Notes: generated by a model not told the origin, from the letters alone. A stretch of DNA of 64,000 nucleotides from Croceivirga sp. (GCA_028284665.1 JANQRG010000037.1:101810-165809), one strand, 5' to 3'; positions 39,862 through 50,128 are shown, numbered from the stretch's first letter. A program made the numbers and translations.

Positions 39862-39887
39862 CTGTAAAAAAGAGTAGGTTAATTAAT
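39862..39887 (+). repeat. Leader direct repeat, copy 2 (no ORF downstream)
   Basis: ctgtaaaaaagagtaggttaattaat; 25/26 match with 39329-39354. Confidence 0.85.
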
Positions 39888-39890
39888 AAT

Positions 39891-40039
39891 TGAATGTCCG
39901 TTTTTTGTCATAACATCGTTTTTTCGTCATGCTGAACTTGTTTCAGCATCTCATAACAGCTGTAAATCAATATTTTATGATGAGACCCTGAAATTAATTT
40001 AGGGTGACGCTTAATTTTATGAATGATTACGGACATTCA
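39891..40039. mobile_element. MITE-like element with 10-bp terminal inverted repeats
   Basis: tgaatgtccg ... cggacattca ends; internal atgctgaa-cttg-ttcagcat and accct...agggt hairpins. Confidence 0.6.
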
Positions 40040-40125
40040 AATGATACAATAACACACTCCCACAACCCCTGTATTTACTTTGATTGCTAATAAAAAACAA
40101 TAGTAATACTATCATTAATGAAAAT

Positions 40126-40173
40126 TTAACTCTCAAAAATGAATAATTAACTCTCAAACATGACAATTGTCAT
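40126..40173 (+). promoter_or_regulatory. pflB upstream regulatory module: tandem 17-bp repeat plus 14-bp palindrome
   Basis: ttaactctcaaaaatga (40126-40142) and ttaactctcaaacatga (40147-40163), then atgacaattgtcat (40160-40173) perfect palindrome. Confidence 0.55.
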
Positions 40174-40249
40174 CTTATTAGATTACGGTGGGTTATAATT
40201 TCGGCCTTCGAAACGAATACGTAAGTAGTAATCTAACAAAGAATATATC

Positions 40250-42475
40250 GTGGTAAAGGATCAAATTAAAGAAGGTGTTTGGACCAAAGAAGTGAACGTT
40301 AGGGACTTTGTCCTAAACAACATCAGACCCTATTATGGTACTGCAGATTTCCTGGTAGGGCCTAGTACCAAAACCAAAAAATTATGGGAGATATGTAAAC
40401 AAGCGATGCAGATAGAGCGCGAGAATAACGGGGTATTAGCCGTTGATACAGAAACAATATCGTCAATAAGCGCTTTTGACGCAGGTTATATTGATAAAGA
40501 AAACGAAGTAATTGTTGGTTTACAAACCGATGAATTGCTAAAGCGCACCATGAAACCCTTCGGTGGGTTCAAAGTAGTGCAAAAGGCATTGCAAGAACAA
40601 GGGCTTGCACCGAATACCAAACTAACAGAACTGTTCTCAAAACACGTTAAAACCCATAACGATGGCGTGTTTAGCGCCTATACCCCTGAGATCAAGAAGT
40701 ATCGTTCCCTGGGGATATTAACCGGTCTACCCGATAATTATGCCAGAGGGCGTCTTATTGGAGATTACCGTCGTGTAGCCCTCTATGGAATATCGTTTTT
40801 AATAGAATCCAAATTAAAGGATTTAGAACAGCTTCAGGGACCCATGACAGACAAGGTGATCCGTCTGCGGGAAGAGGTTTCTGATCAGATACGGGCGTTG
40901 AAGGAAATGATCGCTTTAGGTGTAACCTATGATCTGGATCTAAAACGTCCCGCTCATAATGCCCGGGAGGCGGTGCAATGGACGTATATGGCCTATTTGG
41001 CGGCAGTAAAGGAACAGGACGGAGCGGCGATGTCACTCGGAAATGTATCCTCTTTCCTGGATATTTTTATCGAACGAGACATTGAACAAGGTACACTTAC
41101 CGAGGTGGAAGCACAAGAATTGATTGATCAATTTGTGATGAAGCTTCGCGTAGTGCGTCACTCGCGTATGGCTGCCTATGATGAGATCTTTGCGGGGGAC
41201 CCTACCTGGGTTACGGAAGCGATTGGCGGAATGCTTAATGATGGACGTTCCAAGGTAACCCGAACTTCATTCCGGTTTTTGCATACGCTTTATAACCTGG
41301 GACCTTCTCCGGAACCCAATCTCACCATATTGTGGTCGGAAAGTCTACCGGAGAATTTTAAGGCCTTTTGTGCAAAAGTGGCTATCGCCACCTCTTCCCT
41401 TCAGTTTGAAAATGACGATCTGATGCGAACGCTAAGGGGATCAGATGATTACGGGATTGCTTGTTGTGTTTCTCATCAGGATCTGGGGAAATCCATTCAG
41501 TTCTTTGGGGCTCGTACCAATCTGGTTAAAACCTTGTTGTTGGCCCTTAATGAAGGCCGATGTGAAATTACCGGCAAAAAGGTAATTGACAGCATACCTG
41601 CTTTGGAAGAAGGATATTTGGATTTTGACAGGGTAATGGCCAATTATAAAATTGCTTCTAAAGCAATTGCCCGAGTATATAATGATACCATGAACATCAT
41701 TCATTATATGCACGATAAGTACTATTACGAAAAAGCACAGATGGCATTGATCGACACCAATCCAGGTATCGATATCGCCTATGGTGTAGCAGGATTGTCC
41801 ATATTGGCAGATTCACTTTCTGCCATTAAACACGCCAAAGTGCTACCCATTCGTAATGAAGTAGGGTTAACGGTTGATTTTAGGATTGAAGGAGATTTCC
41901 CCAAATACGGAAATGACGATGATCGTGTGGATAAGCTCGCAGCACAAGCGGTGGCAGATTTTAACCATGAGTTACAGCAATTACCCGCATATAAGGATGC
42001 CCGCCCTACCTTATCTGTATTGACCATTACTTCTAATGTGGTCTATGGTAAAAAAACAGGGGCTACACCGGATGGCAGGGCGATGGGGGTTCCTTTTGCT
42101 CCTGGTGCCAATCCAATGCATGGCCGGGATTCCAATGGGGCGATAGCCTCGCTGAATTCGGTGGCTAAGATCAATTATAAGGATGCGCTGGACGGTATTT
42201 CAAATACCTTTTCCATTGTGCCAAAATCGTTAGGTGCCAATGAAGCAGACCGTATTGAAAATTTGGTAACTATTTTAGACGGTTATTTTTCCAGAAACGC
42301 ACAACATGTGAATGTTAATGTGTTGAATAAGGAAACCCTTATAGATGCGATGGAGCATCCGGAAGAATATCCGCAGTTAACGATTCGGGTTTCGGGTTAT
42401 GCCGTAAATTTTACCAAACTAACCCGGGAGCAACAGCAGGAGGTGATTACGCGCTCCTTTCACGAATCCTTGTAA
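40250..42475 (+). CDS. pflB: Formate C-acetyltransferase (pyruvate formate-lyase), GTG start
   Basis: GIACCVSH (Cys-Cys), glycyl-radical motif [13 protein letters not shown]. Confidence 0.96.
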   Translation: MVKDQIKEGVWTKEVNVRDFVLNNIRPYYGTADFLVGPSTKTKKLWEICKQAMQIERENNGVLAVDTETISSISAFDAGYIDKENEVIVGLQTDELLKRTMKPFGGFKVVQKALQEQGLAPNTKLTELFSKHVKTHNDGVFSAYTPEIKKYRSLGILTGLPDNYARGRLIGDYRRVALYGISFLIESKLKDLEQLQGPMTDKVIRLREEVSDQIRALKEMIALGVTYDLDLKRPAHNAREAVQWTYMAYLAAVKEQDGAAMSLGNVSSFLDIFIERDIEQGTLTEVEAQELIDQFVMKLRVVRHSRMAAYDEIFAGDPTWVTEAIGGMLNDGRSKVTRTSFRFLHTLYNLGPSPEPNLTILWSESLPENFKAFCAKVAIATSSLQFENDDLMRTLRGSDDYGIACCVSHQDLGKSIQFFGARTNLVKTLLLALNEGRCEITGKKVIDSIPALEEGYLDFDRVMANYKIASKAIARVYNDTMNIIHYMHDKYYYEKAQMALIDTNPGIDIAYGVAGLSILADSLSAIKHAKVLPIRNEVGLTVDFRIEGDFPKYGNDDDRVDKLAAQAVADFNHELQQLPAYKDARPTLSVLTITSNVVYGKKTGATPDGRAMGVPFAPGANPMHGRDSNGAIASLNSVAKINYKDALDGISNTFSIVPKSLGANEADRIENLVTILDGYFSRNAQHVNVNVLNKETLIDAMEHPEEYPQLTIRVSGYAVNFTKLTREQQQEVITRSFHESL

Positions 42476-42485
42476 TTATTTTCTA

Positions 42486-43304
42486 ATGGTAAGGGCATCT
42501 GAACAACAACCAAACACTACTATTCAGATGCCCTTTATCACCAAAACAAGCGCTATTACAACTACCCCAACAATATTACGGGTACATTCCGTAGAATCCT
42601 TCGGCACACATGACGGTCCTGGGATTAGAATGGTGATTTTTTTACAGGGATGTAAGTTAAAATGTATCTACTGTCATAATCCGGATACCATTGCCATGGA
42701 TGGAGGAATGGAATGCGATATAGAGCAATTGGTCGCGATGGCTGTAAAAATGAAGCCCTATTTCGGCAAAAAGGGGGGGGTAACGGTCTCTGGCGGAGAG
42801 CCATTGTTACAAGCGAAGGCACTGCTCTCTTTTTTCAAACGATTAAAAGAAGAAGGGATCCATACTAATCTCGATACCAATGGCAGGATACTGAATCACT
42901 TCACAAAAGAATTGCTGGACGACTATACGGACCTTGTGATGCTGGATATCAAGCATATGACTGAAGCTGGCTACCAGGAAATCACCGGTAGGCGAAATAA
43001 GGAGACTACCTTTAGTATTGCAAGATACCGTGAAGCCTCCGGCAAGAAAATGTGGCTTCGTTACGTCCTTATCCCGGGAATCACAGATGACCCAAAGTTG
43101 CTGCACGCGTTGGGAGCGTATTTTAAAGAGTATAAGACCATAGAACGGTTGGAACTCCAACCCTACCACCAACTTGGCGTGCATAAATGGGAAGCCCTCG
43201 GATGGGAATATCCCTTGAAAAATGCCCGGGAAAACACCCAGGAAGAATTGCAAACCGCTGTAACTATCCTTAAAAAATATTTTAAAGAAGTAACCCTTAA
43301 CTGA
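42486..43304 (+). CDS. pflA: Pyruvate formate-lyase activating enzyme (radical SAM)
   Basis: GPGIRMVIFLQGCKLKCIYCHNPDT (CxxxCxxC), VTVSGGEPLLQ. Confidence 0.95.
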   Translation: MVRASEQQPNTTIQMPFITKTSAITTTPTILRVHSVESFGTHDGPGIRMVIFLQGCKLKCIYCHNPDTIAMDGGMECDIEQLVAMAVKMKPYFGKKGGVTVSGGEPLLQAKALLSFFKRLKEEGIHTNLDTNGRILNHFTKELLDDYTDLVMLDIKHMTEAGYQEITGRRNKETTFSIARYREASGKKMWLRYVLIPGITDDPKLLHALGAYFKEYKTIERLELQPYHQLGVHKWEALGWEYPLKNARENTQEELQTAVTILKKYFKEVTLN

Positions 43305-43348
43305 TCTGATTTGGACGAGGCTATGTTGCAGTACAAACGAACAACATT

Positions 43349-44611
43349 ATGAACACACAAAAACTTAAAAACCGCTGGTGGATCGCAGCATCTGCGGTGG
43401 GTATTCATATTTCCATCGGATCCGTTTATGCCTATTCCGTGATCACGAATCCAGTCAAAGACCTATTTGAGGTGGAGGGAAGCGTCATTAAATGGGCGTT
43501 TAAGATCGCGATTTTGTTGTTGGGGTTGTCAGCAGCCTTTTTAGGGAGATGGGTGGAGAAAGTGGGACCAAAAACAAGTGGTACTGCTGCTGGTTTATTT
43601 TATGGTGTTGGTATTTTGGGTTCTGGTTTAGCGGTACAATTAGAGTCACTTACCCTGTTTTACCTGTGTTACGGGGTAATCGGAGGGATTGGATTAGGTC
43701 TGGGGTATATCACCCCGGTTAGCACTTTGGTGAAATGGTTTCCCGATAAACGGGGTCTGGCAACAGGTATGGCTATCATGGGCTTTGGCTTTGCCGCACT
43801 GTTATTTGGCCCGGTAATGCAGGCCTTATTTGATTGGGTAGGTGTGGCTACAGCTTTCTATATTTTGGGAGGAATCTATATGTTTTTGATAATCGCCTCT
43901 GCAAACTATATGGAAAAACCCCCGGAAGGTTATGCGCCGGAAGGCTTTGTGCCCGGTGAAGGGAATACGGTAAAAGCCGATCTCGCCAATATTGATGCGA
44001 ATGCTGCCTTGAGAACTAAACGTTTTTATTACATCTGGATCATGATGTTTATTAATATTTCCTGTGGGATTGCTATCATAGCTGCAGCCAGCCCGATGAT
44101 GCAGGAAAAACTGTCGTATTCCCCTATGGAAGCCGCCGGTATTGTTGGCCTGATAGGTGTGTTCAATGGTTTTGGAAGGATTTTATGGTCCGGCCTTTCC
44201 GATTATTTAGGCCGAGCCTCCACCTATATCATCTTCTTCGCCTTTCAGGTATTGGCCTTCTACTTTTTGCCTAAAATTGCGATCGAGTTAGTATTCCTTA
44301 CCGTGTTATTTGTGGTGATCACGATGTATGGCGGTGGATTTGCCACACTTCCTGCTTTCCTGGGGGATCTGTTCGGGACCAAACAATTAGGCGCTATTCA
44401 CGGGATGGTGTTAACGGCCTGGGCACTTGCCGGCGTGGTAGGTCCTACCATTTACGATATGGTAAAAAAAGCCACCGGTTCCCTGGATACCACCTTAGGC
44501 GTGTTTGCCGGCCTGTTTGTCATTGCGTTGATCGTTTCCCTGTTGATGAAACGAACGGTAAACAAGGCCTACCAAAGGAATGAAAAAGAGCTAAAACTTG
44601 CAGAAACATAA
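43349..44611 (+). CDS. OFA-family MFS transporter (oxalate/formate antiporter-like)
   Basis: NRWWIAASAVGIHISIGSVYAYSVITNP; LVKWFPDKRGLATGMAIMGFGFAALLFGP. Confidence 0.9.
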   Translation: MNTQKLKNRWWIAASAVGIHISIGSVYAYSVITNPVKDLFEVEGSVIKWAFKIAILLLGLSAAFLGRWVEKVGPKTSGTAAGLFYGVGILGSGLAVQLESLTLFYLCYGVIGGIGLGLGYITPVSTLVKWFPDKRGLATGMAIMGFGFAALLFGPVMQALFDWVGVATAFYILGGIYMFLIIASANYMEKPPEGYAPEGFVPGEGNTVKADLANIDANAALRTKRFYYIWIMMFINISCGIAIIAAASPMMQEKLSYSPMEAAGIVGLIGVFNGFGRILWSGLSDYLGRASTYIIFFAFQVLAFYFLPKIAIELVFLTVLFVVITMYGGGFATLPAFLGDLFGTKQLGAIHGMVLTAWALAGVVGPTIYDMVKKATGSLDTTLGVFAGLFVIALIVSLLMKRTVNKAYQRNEKELKLAET

Positions 44612-44631
44612 CCGAAACAAGAGAAATGACC

Positions 44632-45090
44632 CTAGGAAGGAAGATGTAGTTTCATTCCTTCGTGAGAAGCGGTAAAACCCAATTGTTCATAGAATTGCAA
44701 GGCTTCCGGGCGTTTTTTATCGGTAGTTAATTGTACCAGGTGTGCTCCCTTTTCTTTTGCCCGAAGGATTGCCCATTCGAAAAGTTGTTTCCCAAGCCCT
44801 TTTCCGCGATGCTCTTTATGGATCCTGACCGCTTCAATTTGCGCGCGTATCCCTCCACGGTAGGTCAGATACGAAATAAAAGAGAGTTGTAGTGTACCGA
44901 TTATATTGCCATATTGCTCTTCCATAACCACCAATTCCTGGTTGGGGTCGGAATGTATTCGCTCAAAAGCATCCAGATATTCTTTGGGAAGGGGGATCTT
45001 AAAGTTTTCCCTTTGTTTTCCCAATGTATCGTCGGCGAGTAGTTCCACGATACCGGGAATGTCCTCTGTTGTGGCTTTTCGAATCTTCAT
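44632..45090 (-). CDS. GNAT-family N-acetyltransferase
   Basis: EAVRIHKEHRGKGLGKQLFEWAI...ALQFYEQLGF. Confidence 0.93.
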   Translation of the reverse strand: MKIRKATTEDIPGIVELLADDTLGKQRENFKIPLPKEYLDAFERIHSDPNQELVVMEEQYGNIIGTLQLSFISYLTYRGGIRAQIEAVRIHKEHRGKGLGKQLFEWAILRAKEKGAHLVQLTTDKKRPEALQFYEQLGFTASHEGMKLHLPS

Positions 45091-45116
45091 TTTTACAGTG
45101 ATCCCTTAGCTATCCG

Positions 45117-48100
45117 CTATTTTTCTAACCATTCCCGGGCATTAATAAATGCCTGTAACCATGGAGATACCGTATCCTCCCTGTCCTTTGGGTAATGTGC
45201 CCAGTTCCAGGGAAAGATAGAACGCTCAATATGAGGCATAGTCACCAAATGCCGCCCGGTGGTATCACAGAGCATCGCTACGTTGTAATCGCTCCCGTTG
45301 GGATTGGCAGGGTATTCCGCATAACCATATTTCGCTACGATGCTGTATTGCGCTTCAGACAAGGGCAATTGAAACTTCCCTTCTCCGTGGCTTATCCAAA
45401 CCCCCAGGGTAGCGCCTTCCAGATTGGAGAGCATCACCGAAGAATTTTTTTCAATTTTTACCGAGGTAAAATTGCTTTCGTGTTTGTCGGAATCATTATA
45501 GGTCATTTTTCCGTGACGTTCTCCATGCTCCGGGTTGATCAGATCCAGTTCCATAAACAGTTGGCAGCCGTTACAAATGCCTACAGATAGGGTATCTTTC
45601 CGGGCAAAGAAATCGCGGATCACTTTTTGCGCTTTTGCATTGTATTTGATCGCACCGGCCCAACCTTTGGCACTACCCAGTACATCGGAATTGGAAAAAC
45701 CGCCCACAGCTCCCAGAAACTGAATATCTTCGAGGGTTTCCCTACCGGAGATCAAATCGGTCATATGTACATCTTTCACCTCAAAACCGGCCAGATATAG
45801 GGCGTGTGCCATCTCCCGTTCCGAATTACTGCCCTTTTCCCTGAGAATGGCCGCTTTTGGCTTCTCGATACGATTCCGCAGCGCGGAATCACTCGAAGTG
45901 ACGATATCCGGAAAGGTATACGCTAAAGGCTGTTTTTTATAGTTGTCATACCGTACTTTGGCCAGACCCTTAGCGGTTTGTTTGTCATCCAGGAGATAAG
46001 ACGTTTTGTACCAGGTATCCCGAAGTGAATTGATGTTCAGCCCTAACTCCACACCATTGTTTGTTATGGTCAGGGTACCGGCTTCCGATGGGGTTCCAAT
46101 TTTTACTACATTGACACCCTGGGATTGTAACCGTTCTCCCACCCAATAATCGCCTTGAAAAACGATACCGATATTTTCTGAGAACAGTAGTTTGATCGTG
46201 TCATTTTCGCCCAGCCCACTGAGGTCGATTGCTGCGCCCAAACTGTTGTCCGCAAAACAGAGTTCTAACAAAGTGGTGATCAATCCTCCTGAACCAATAT
46301 CGTGCCCGGACTTGATGGTTCCTGCTTTGATCTCTTGCTGCAGGATATTGAACACTTTTTTAAAGTAACCAGGGTCAACTACGTTGGGAGCAGTAGTGCC
46401 TACTGCATTCAAGACCTGGTAAAAACTGGATCCTCCCAGTTGATAGGCATCCTTACTCAGGTTGATGTAATAAATGTCTCCCCCGTCTTTTTGCAATACG
46501 GGTTCTACCACTTTCTGAATATCCGCACAATGTGCTGCAGCTGAGATGATCACGGTTCCCGGAGCCAATACTTGCTGATCTTTGTATTTCTGCTTCATAC
46601 TCAGGGAGTCTTTACCTGTTGGGATATTGATGCCCAAGGCAATCGCAAAATCCGAACAGGCTTCCACAGCGCGGTACAAACGGGCATCTTCACCGGGATT
46701 CTTACAGGGCCACATCCAATTGGCGGAAAGCGATACTGAAGATAAGCCGTCTTCAAGCGGGGCCCAGAGGATATTCGTTAAAGCTTCTGCAATACTGTTG
46801 CGACTTCCCGCTTCCGGGTCAATTAAACCGGAAATAGGGGAGTGGCCGATACTAGTAGCAATGCCTTCTCTGCCCTTAAAATCCAGGGCCATTACCCCGC
46901 AGTTGTTCAGGGGCAATTGTAAGGGGCCGGCACATTGCTGCTTTGCCACCCGTCCGCCTACGCAACGGTCTACTTTATTGGTCAACCAATCCTTACATGC
47001 TACGGCTTCCAGTTGTAGTACGCTGTCCAGATATGCATGGAAATGCTCCAATTGATAGGGCATATCCTGGTACCGGGCAGGTAGTGTAGCATCTTCAAGG
47101 ATCGTTTTAGGGGAACTGCCAAAAAGGGCAGAAAGTTCCAGGTCCATGGGCTTTTCCCCTGTTCGCGAACTTTCGAAAGTAAACCTATGGTCGCCGGTAA
47201 CCTCACCTACCTCAAAGAGGGGGGAACGTTCCCGCTCTGCTATTCTTTGAAGCAGTTCCATGTCTTTTTCGGCCATCACCAGCCCCATACGTTCCTGACT
47301 TTCATTACCAATCAATTCCTTTGCGGAAAGGGTTGGATCCCCAACCGGCAATGCATCCAGGTTAATGTGGCCGCCTGTAGTTTCCACGAGCTCAGAAAGA
47401 CAGTTCAAATGGCCTCCGGCACCATGATCATGGATAGAAACAATGGGATTCTCTTCACCTTCTACGAGGCCCCGAATGGCGTTGGACGCACGTTTTTGCA
47501 TTTCGGGATTGGACCGTTGTACCGCATTTAATTCGATAGCGCTTTCAAACTCCCCGGTGTCGGCGCTGGATACCGCTGCACCGCCCATACCAATGCGATA
47601 GTTATCACCGCCCAGGATCACAATTTTATCACCCTTTTCCGGATTTCCCTTCAAGGCTTGTTCCGCTTTGCCATAACCAATACCTCCGGCAAGCATGATC
47701 ACTTTGTCATAGGCCAACTTCATATGGTCACTTCGAGTAGCCTCAGTGACCGAACTTCGAGTAGCCTCAGTGACCGAACTTCGAGTTGCCTCAGTGACCT
47801 CCTGGTGCTCAAAGGTTAGTACGGATCCCGCGATCAGGGGTTGCCCAAATTTATTCCCAAAGTCGGAGGCACCGTTACTGGCTTTGATCAAAATATCCAT
47901 AGGGGTTTGATATAACCAATCCCGTTCCGGGAAGGCCTTTTCCCAGGAGCGGTTAGCTTCCAATCGGGAGTACGCCGTCATATACACCGCTGTACCCGCC
48001 AAAGGGAGGCTTCCGGTACCTCCGGCGAGGCGATCGCGGATCTCTCCCCCGGAACCTGTGGCGGCACCATTAAAGGGTTCTACCGTGGTGGGAAAATTAT

Positions 48101-48845
48101 GAGTTTCTGCTTTGAGTGAGAGTACCGAATTAAAGTCGGTTTCCCTGTAAAAATCAGGGATGTCTGCACGTGTTGGAGCAAACTGGACTACTTTGGGGCC
48201 TTTCAAAAAGGCGACATTATCCTTGTAGGCCGAAACAATAGTATTGGGATGTTCCGTTGAAGTTTTCTTGATGAGTTTAAACAAGGAGGTGGGCTGTTCC
48301 TTGCCATCAATCACAAAAGTGCCATTAAAAATTTTATGGCGGCAGTGCTCTGAGTTCACCTGGCTAAAACCAAAGACTTCAGAGTCGGTGAGTTTGCGCC
48401 CCATAGTTTTGGAAAGCTGTTCCAAATAGGCAATTTCCTCCTCGCTCAAGGCCAGGCCTTCCTGTTGGTTATAGGCCCCAATGTCTTCAATCTCCCGGAT
48501 AGGTTCAGGAGCAATATGGATCGTAAAGATGTCCTGATCCAGGTTGGGATATTTTTGAAAAAGCATGGGATCATAGTCCGAAAAATCATCCGTCACTGAC
48601 GTAAACTTTTCGATCCTGGCGATTCCTGTGATCCCCATGTTCTGACAGATCTCGGTAGCGTTGGTGCTCCAGGGGGTGATCATACTCGCCCGGGGGCCAA
48701 TAAAAAAGGCGTCCAGAGACGCCGTGTTGAGTCGTGGTTGGTTGCCGAATAACCAACTGAGTTTTTCTTGATCTTGAGGCGTAAGTTGTTCGGTGGTTTG
48801 CAGCGCAAAAATCGTGGTAGACGGTTCTCCGAAAAAGTGGATCAT
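45117..48845 (-). CDS. purL: Phosphoribosylformylglycinamidine synthase
   Basis: NSEHCRHKIFNG, KAETHNFPT, GATGSGGEIRDRLA, C-terminal GATase NGCQLFMEL; long single-chain form. Confidence 0.97.
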   Translation of the reverse strand: MIHFFGEPSTTIFALQTTEQLTPQDQEKLSWLFGNQPRLNTASLDAFFIGPRASMITPWSTNATEICQNMGITGIARIEKFTSVTDDFSDYDPMLFQKYPNLDQDIFTIHIAPEPIREIEDIGAYNQQEGLALSEEEIAYLEQLSKTMGRKLTDSEVFGFSQVNSEHCRHKIFNGTFVIDGKEQPTSLFKLIKKTSTEHPNTIVSAYKDNVAFLKGPKVVQFAPTRADIPDFYRETDFNSVLSLKAETHNFPTTVEPFNGAATGSGGEIRDRLAGGTGSLPLAGTAVYMTAYSRLEANRSWEKAFPERDWLYQTPMDILIKASNGASDFGNKFGQPLIAGSVLTFEHQEVTEATRSSVTEATRSSVTEATRSDHMKLAYDKVIMLAGGIGYGKAEQALKGNPEKGDKIVILGGDNYRIGMGGAAVSSADTGEFESAIELNAVQRSNPEMQKRASNAIRGLVEGEENPIVSIHDHGAGGHLNCLSELVETTGGHINLDALPVGDPTLSAKELIGNESQERMGLVMAEKDMELLQRIAERERSPLFEVGEVTGDHRFTFESSRTGEKPMDLELSALFGSSPKTILEDATLPARYQDMPYQLEHFHAYLDSVLQLEAVACKDWLTNKVDRCVGGRVAKQQCAGPLQLPLNNCGVMALDFKGREGIATSIGHSPISGLIDPEAGSRNSIAEALTNILWAPLEDGLSSVSLSANWMWPCKNPGEDARLYRAVEACSDFAIALGINIPTGKDSLSMKQKYKDQQVLAPGTVIISAAAHCADIQKVVEPVLQKDGGDIYYINLSKDAYQLGGSSFYQVLNAVGTTAPNVVDPGYFKKVFNILQQEIKAGTIKSGHDIGSGGLITTLLELCFADNSLGAAIDLSGLGENDTIKLLFSENIGIVFQGDYWVGERLQSQGVNVVKIGTPSEAGTLTITNNGVELGLNINSLRDTWYKTSYLLDDKQTAKGLAKVRYDNYKKQPLAYTFPDIVTSSDSALRNRIEKPKAAILREKGSNSEREMAHALYLAGFEVKDVHMTDLISGRETLEDIQFLGAVGGFSNSDVLGSAKGWAGAIKYNAKAQKVIRDFFARKDTLSVGICNGCQLFMELDLINPEHGERHGKMTYNDSDKHESNFTSVKIEKNSSVMLSNLEGATLGVWISHGEGKFQLPLSEAQYSIVAKYGYAEYPANPNGSDYNVAMLCDTTGRHLVTMPHIERSIFPWNWAHYPKDREDTVSPWLQAFINAREWLEK
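47730..47799. repeat. In-frame tandem repeat in purL (three 24-bp units, last one partial)
   Basis: acttcgagtagcctcagtgaccga x2 + acttcgagttgcctcagtgacc; encodes VTEATRSS-VTEATRSS-VTEATRS. Confidence 0.97.
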
Positions 48846-49023
48846 TGGCGTAGTTTTTAATTTTTAAAGCTTCGCTTTGAATCCTATTTAGCTATCCCGG
48901 ACGTGATTCGGGAACTGGCCAATTTGGAAAATGCAAATGTATCAAATTGTAAAGGATTTTTGTAATGGGTACATCGGAGTTGTTAACTGGCGGTGTTGAT
49001 ATCTAAGTGCCTACTGCTGGCAA

Positions 49024-49120
49024 GAGATTTCTCAGTCGCTTTGCTCTTTCGAAATGACATTAATAATATGATGGTCGTTTCGAACTAGCCGGCAATGTGC
49101 TGGCGTATGTGAGAAATCTC
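49024..49120. mobile_element. MITE-like intergenic element
   Basis: 11-bp terminal inverted repeats gagatttctca / tgagaaatctc; inner tcgaaatgac / gtcgtttcga. Confidence 0.6.
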
Positions 49121-49128
49121 CAAGAGGC

Positions 49129-49683
49129 TTACTTATCATTATCAGGTATCACCTCAATAGCAGCCAACACCAATTCAAATTCCTGTGCCTTTTTATTACC
49201 AATCAAAAAAGTGAGTTCTTCCAGCGTAGTATGGTCAAAATTGGGGAGGTCCAAACGCCGTCCCCGAAAAACGGGATATAGCTCACTTAATCGAAACTCC
49301 AATGTTTGCCAATCTCCCGTGGTTTCAAATCGGGTAGTGTAGCTATAGTTGCGTTTTCCTACATCCCTCACTCTAAATTGGTAGGGATTACCATCGCCTT
49401 TCAGTCGGATTCGGATGGTATTTTCCGGTTGTACAGCTACCGTTTTTAGGGTGCAACGCAGGGAGGAGAACCCTCCGTTGTTTTCGAGGGAAACTGTACC
49501 CGAGAATTCGCCATAACCGTCTTTATTTATGGAAAATTTCCCAGCGGAACGTCCGCCCATAACGACATCGTCAATGACATACCAGTTTGCTGTGGTGGGT
49601 TTGGCATTAAAATCGATAAGGGTTTGGGCATTCATAGTGGAGATTAATAGGAATGGTAATAGTAACAAATTTAAGCTTTGCAT
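49129..49683 (-). CDS. CIA30-family protein, secreted
   Basis: WYVIDDVVMGGRSAGKFSINKDGYGEFSGTVSLENNGGFSSLR. Confidence 0.88.
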   Translation of the reverse strand: MQSLNLLLLPFLLISTMNAQTLIDFNAKPTTANWYVIDDVVMGGRSAGKFSINKDGYGEFSGTVSLENNGGFSSLRCTLKTVAVQPENTIRIRLKGDGNPYQFRVRDVGKRNYSYTTRFETTGDWQTLEFRLSELYPVFRGRRLDLPNFDHTTLEELTFLIGNKKAQEFELVLAAIEVIPDNDK

Positions 49684-49737
49684 TGTAGGGATACTTAAAT
49701 AATAAATTGTTCATTTTGTTTCTGCTTCTCGTTTTTG

Positions 49738-49893
49738 GATTTCTCGTCGCTTTCACTTCCCGACTTTGTCATTAAAGTGGTTGATCAGTGTGAAAGCTCT
49801 GTCGAAATGACAATTCGTTGTTCGAGGTCATTTCGAACCTTCCTGACGGTAGGTAGGCCGAATCCTGATTGCAATCAGGAGCGTGTGAGAAAT
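49738..49893. mobile_element. Second MITE-like intergenic element of the same style
   Basis: gatttctc ... gagaaatc ends, tcgaaatgac/gtcatttcga inner arms, 18-bp perfect palindrome tcctgattgcaatcagga (49863-49880). Confidence 0.55.
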
Positions 49894-50128
49894 CTAAAAC
49901 AACTTTTTTAAGGCTATGGAGCTAGATAAAACCCTGAATTTCAGGGTTTGTTTTCGTTATTCTTACGAAAAAGATAGTCTTATTTACTGTTTTACAAAGA
50001 CCCTACAATGCTGCCAGGGTAAATCGGATATGTTTTGCTTCAACCGGAATCCAACTGCCTGCATTTCTTTTACCGCCTAAGCGTAATCGAAGGGTAGGCT
50101 ATAGTGGCGCCATTACGTTAAGCCACTG

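Noticed and set aside
46582-47055. 157-aa + strand ORF in purL
   Set aside because: Antisense shadow of purL.
47730-47799. Considered as a CRISPR-like array
   Set aside because: Units are contiguous with no spacers and lie in frame in purL.
49981-50128. Short minus-strand reading MQAVGFRLKQNISDLPWQHCRVFVKQ* resembling a methyltransferase C-terminus
   Set aside because: Only 26 aa and resemblance is from memory; an alternative frame reads equally well, so not supportable without a search.
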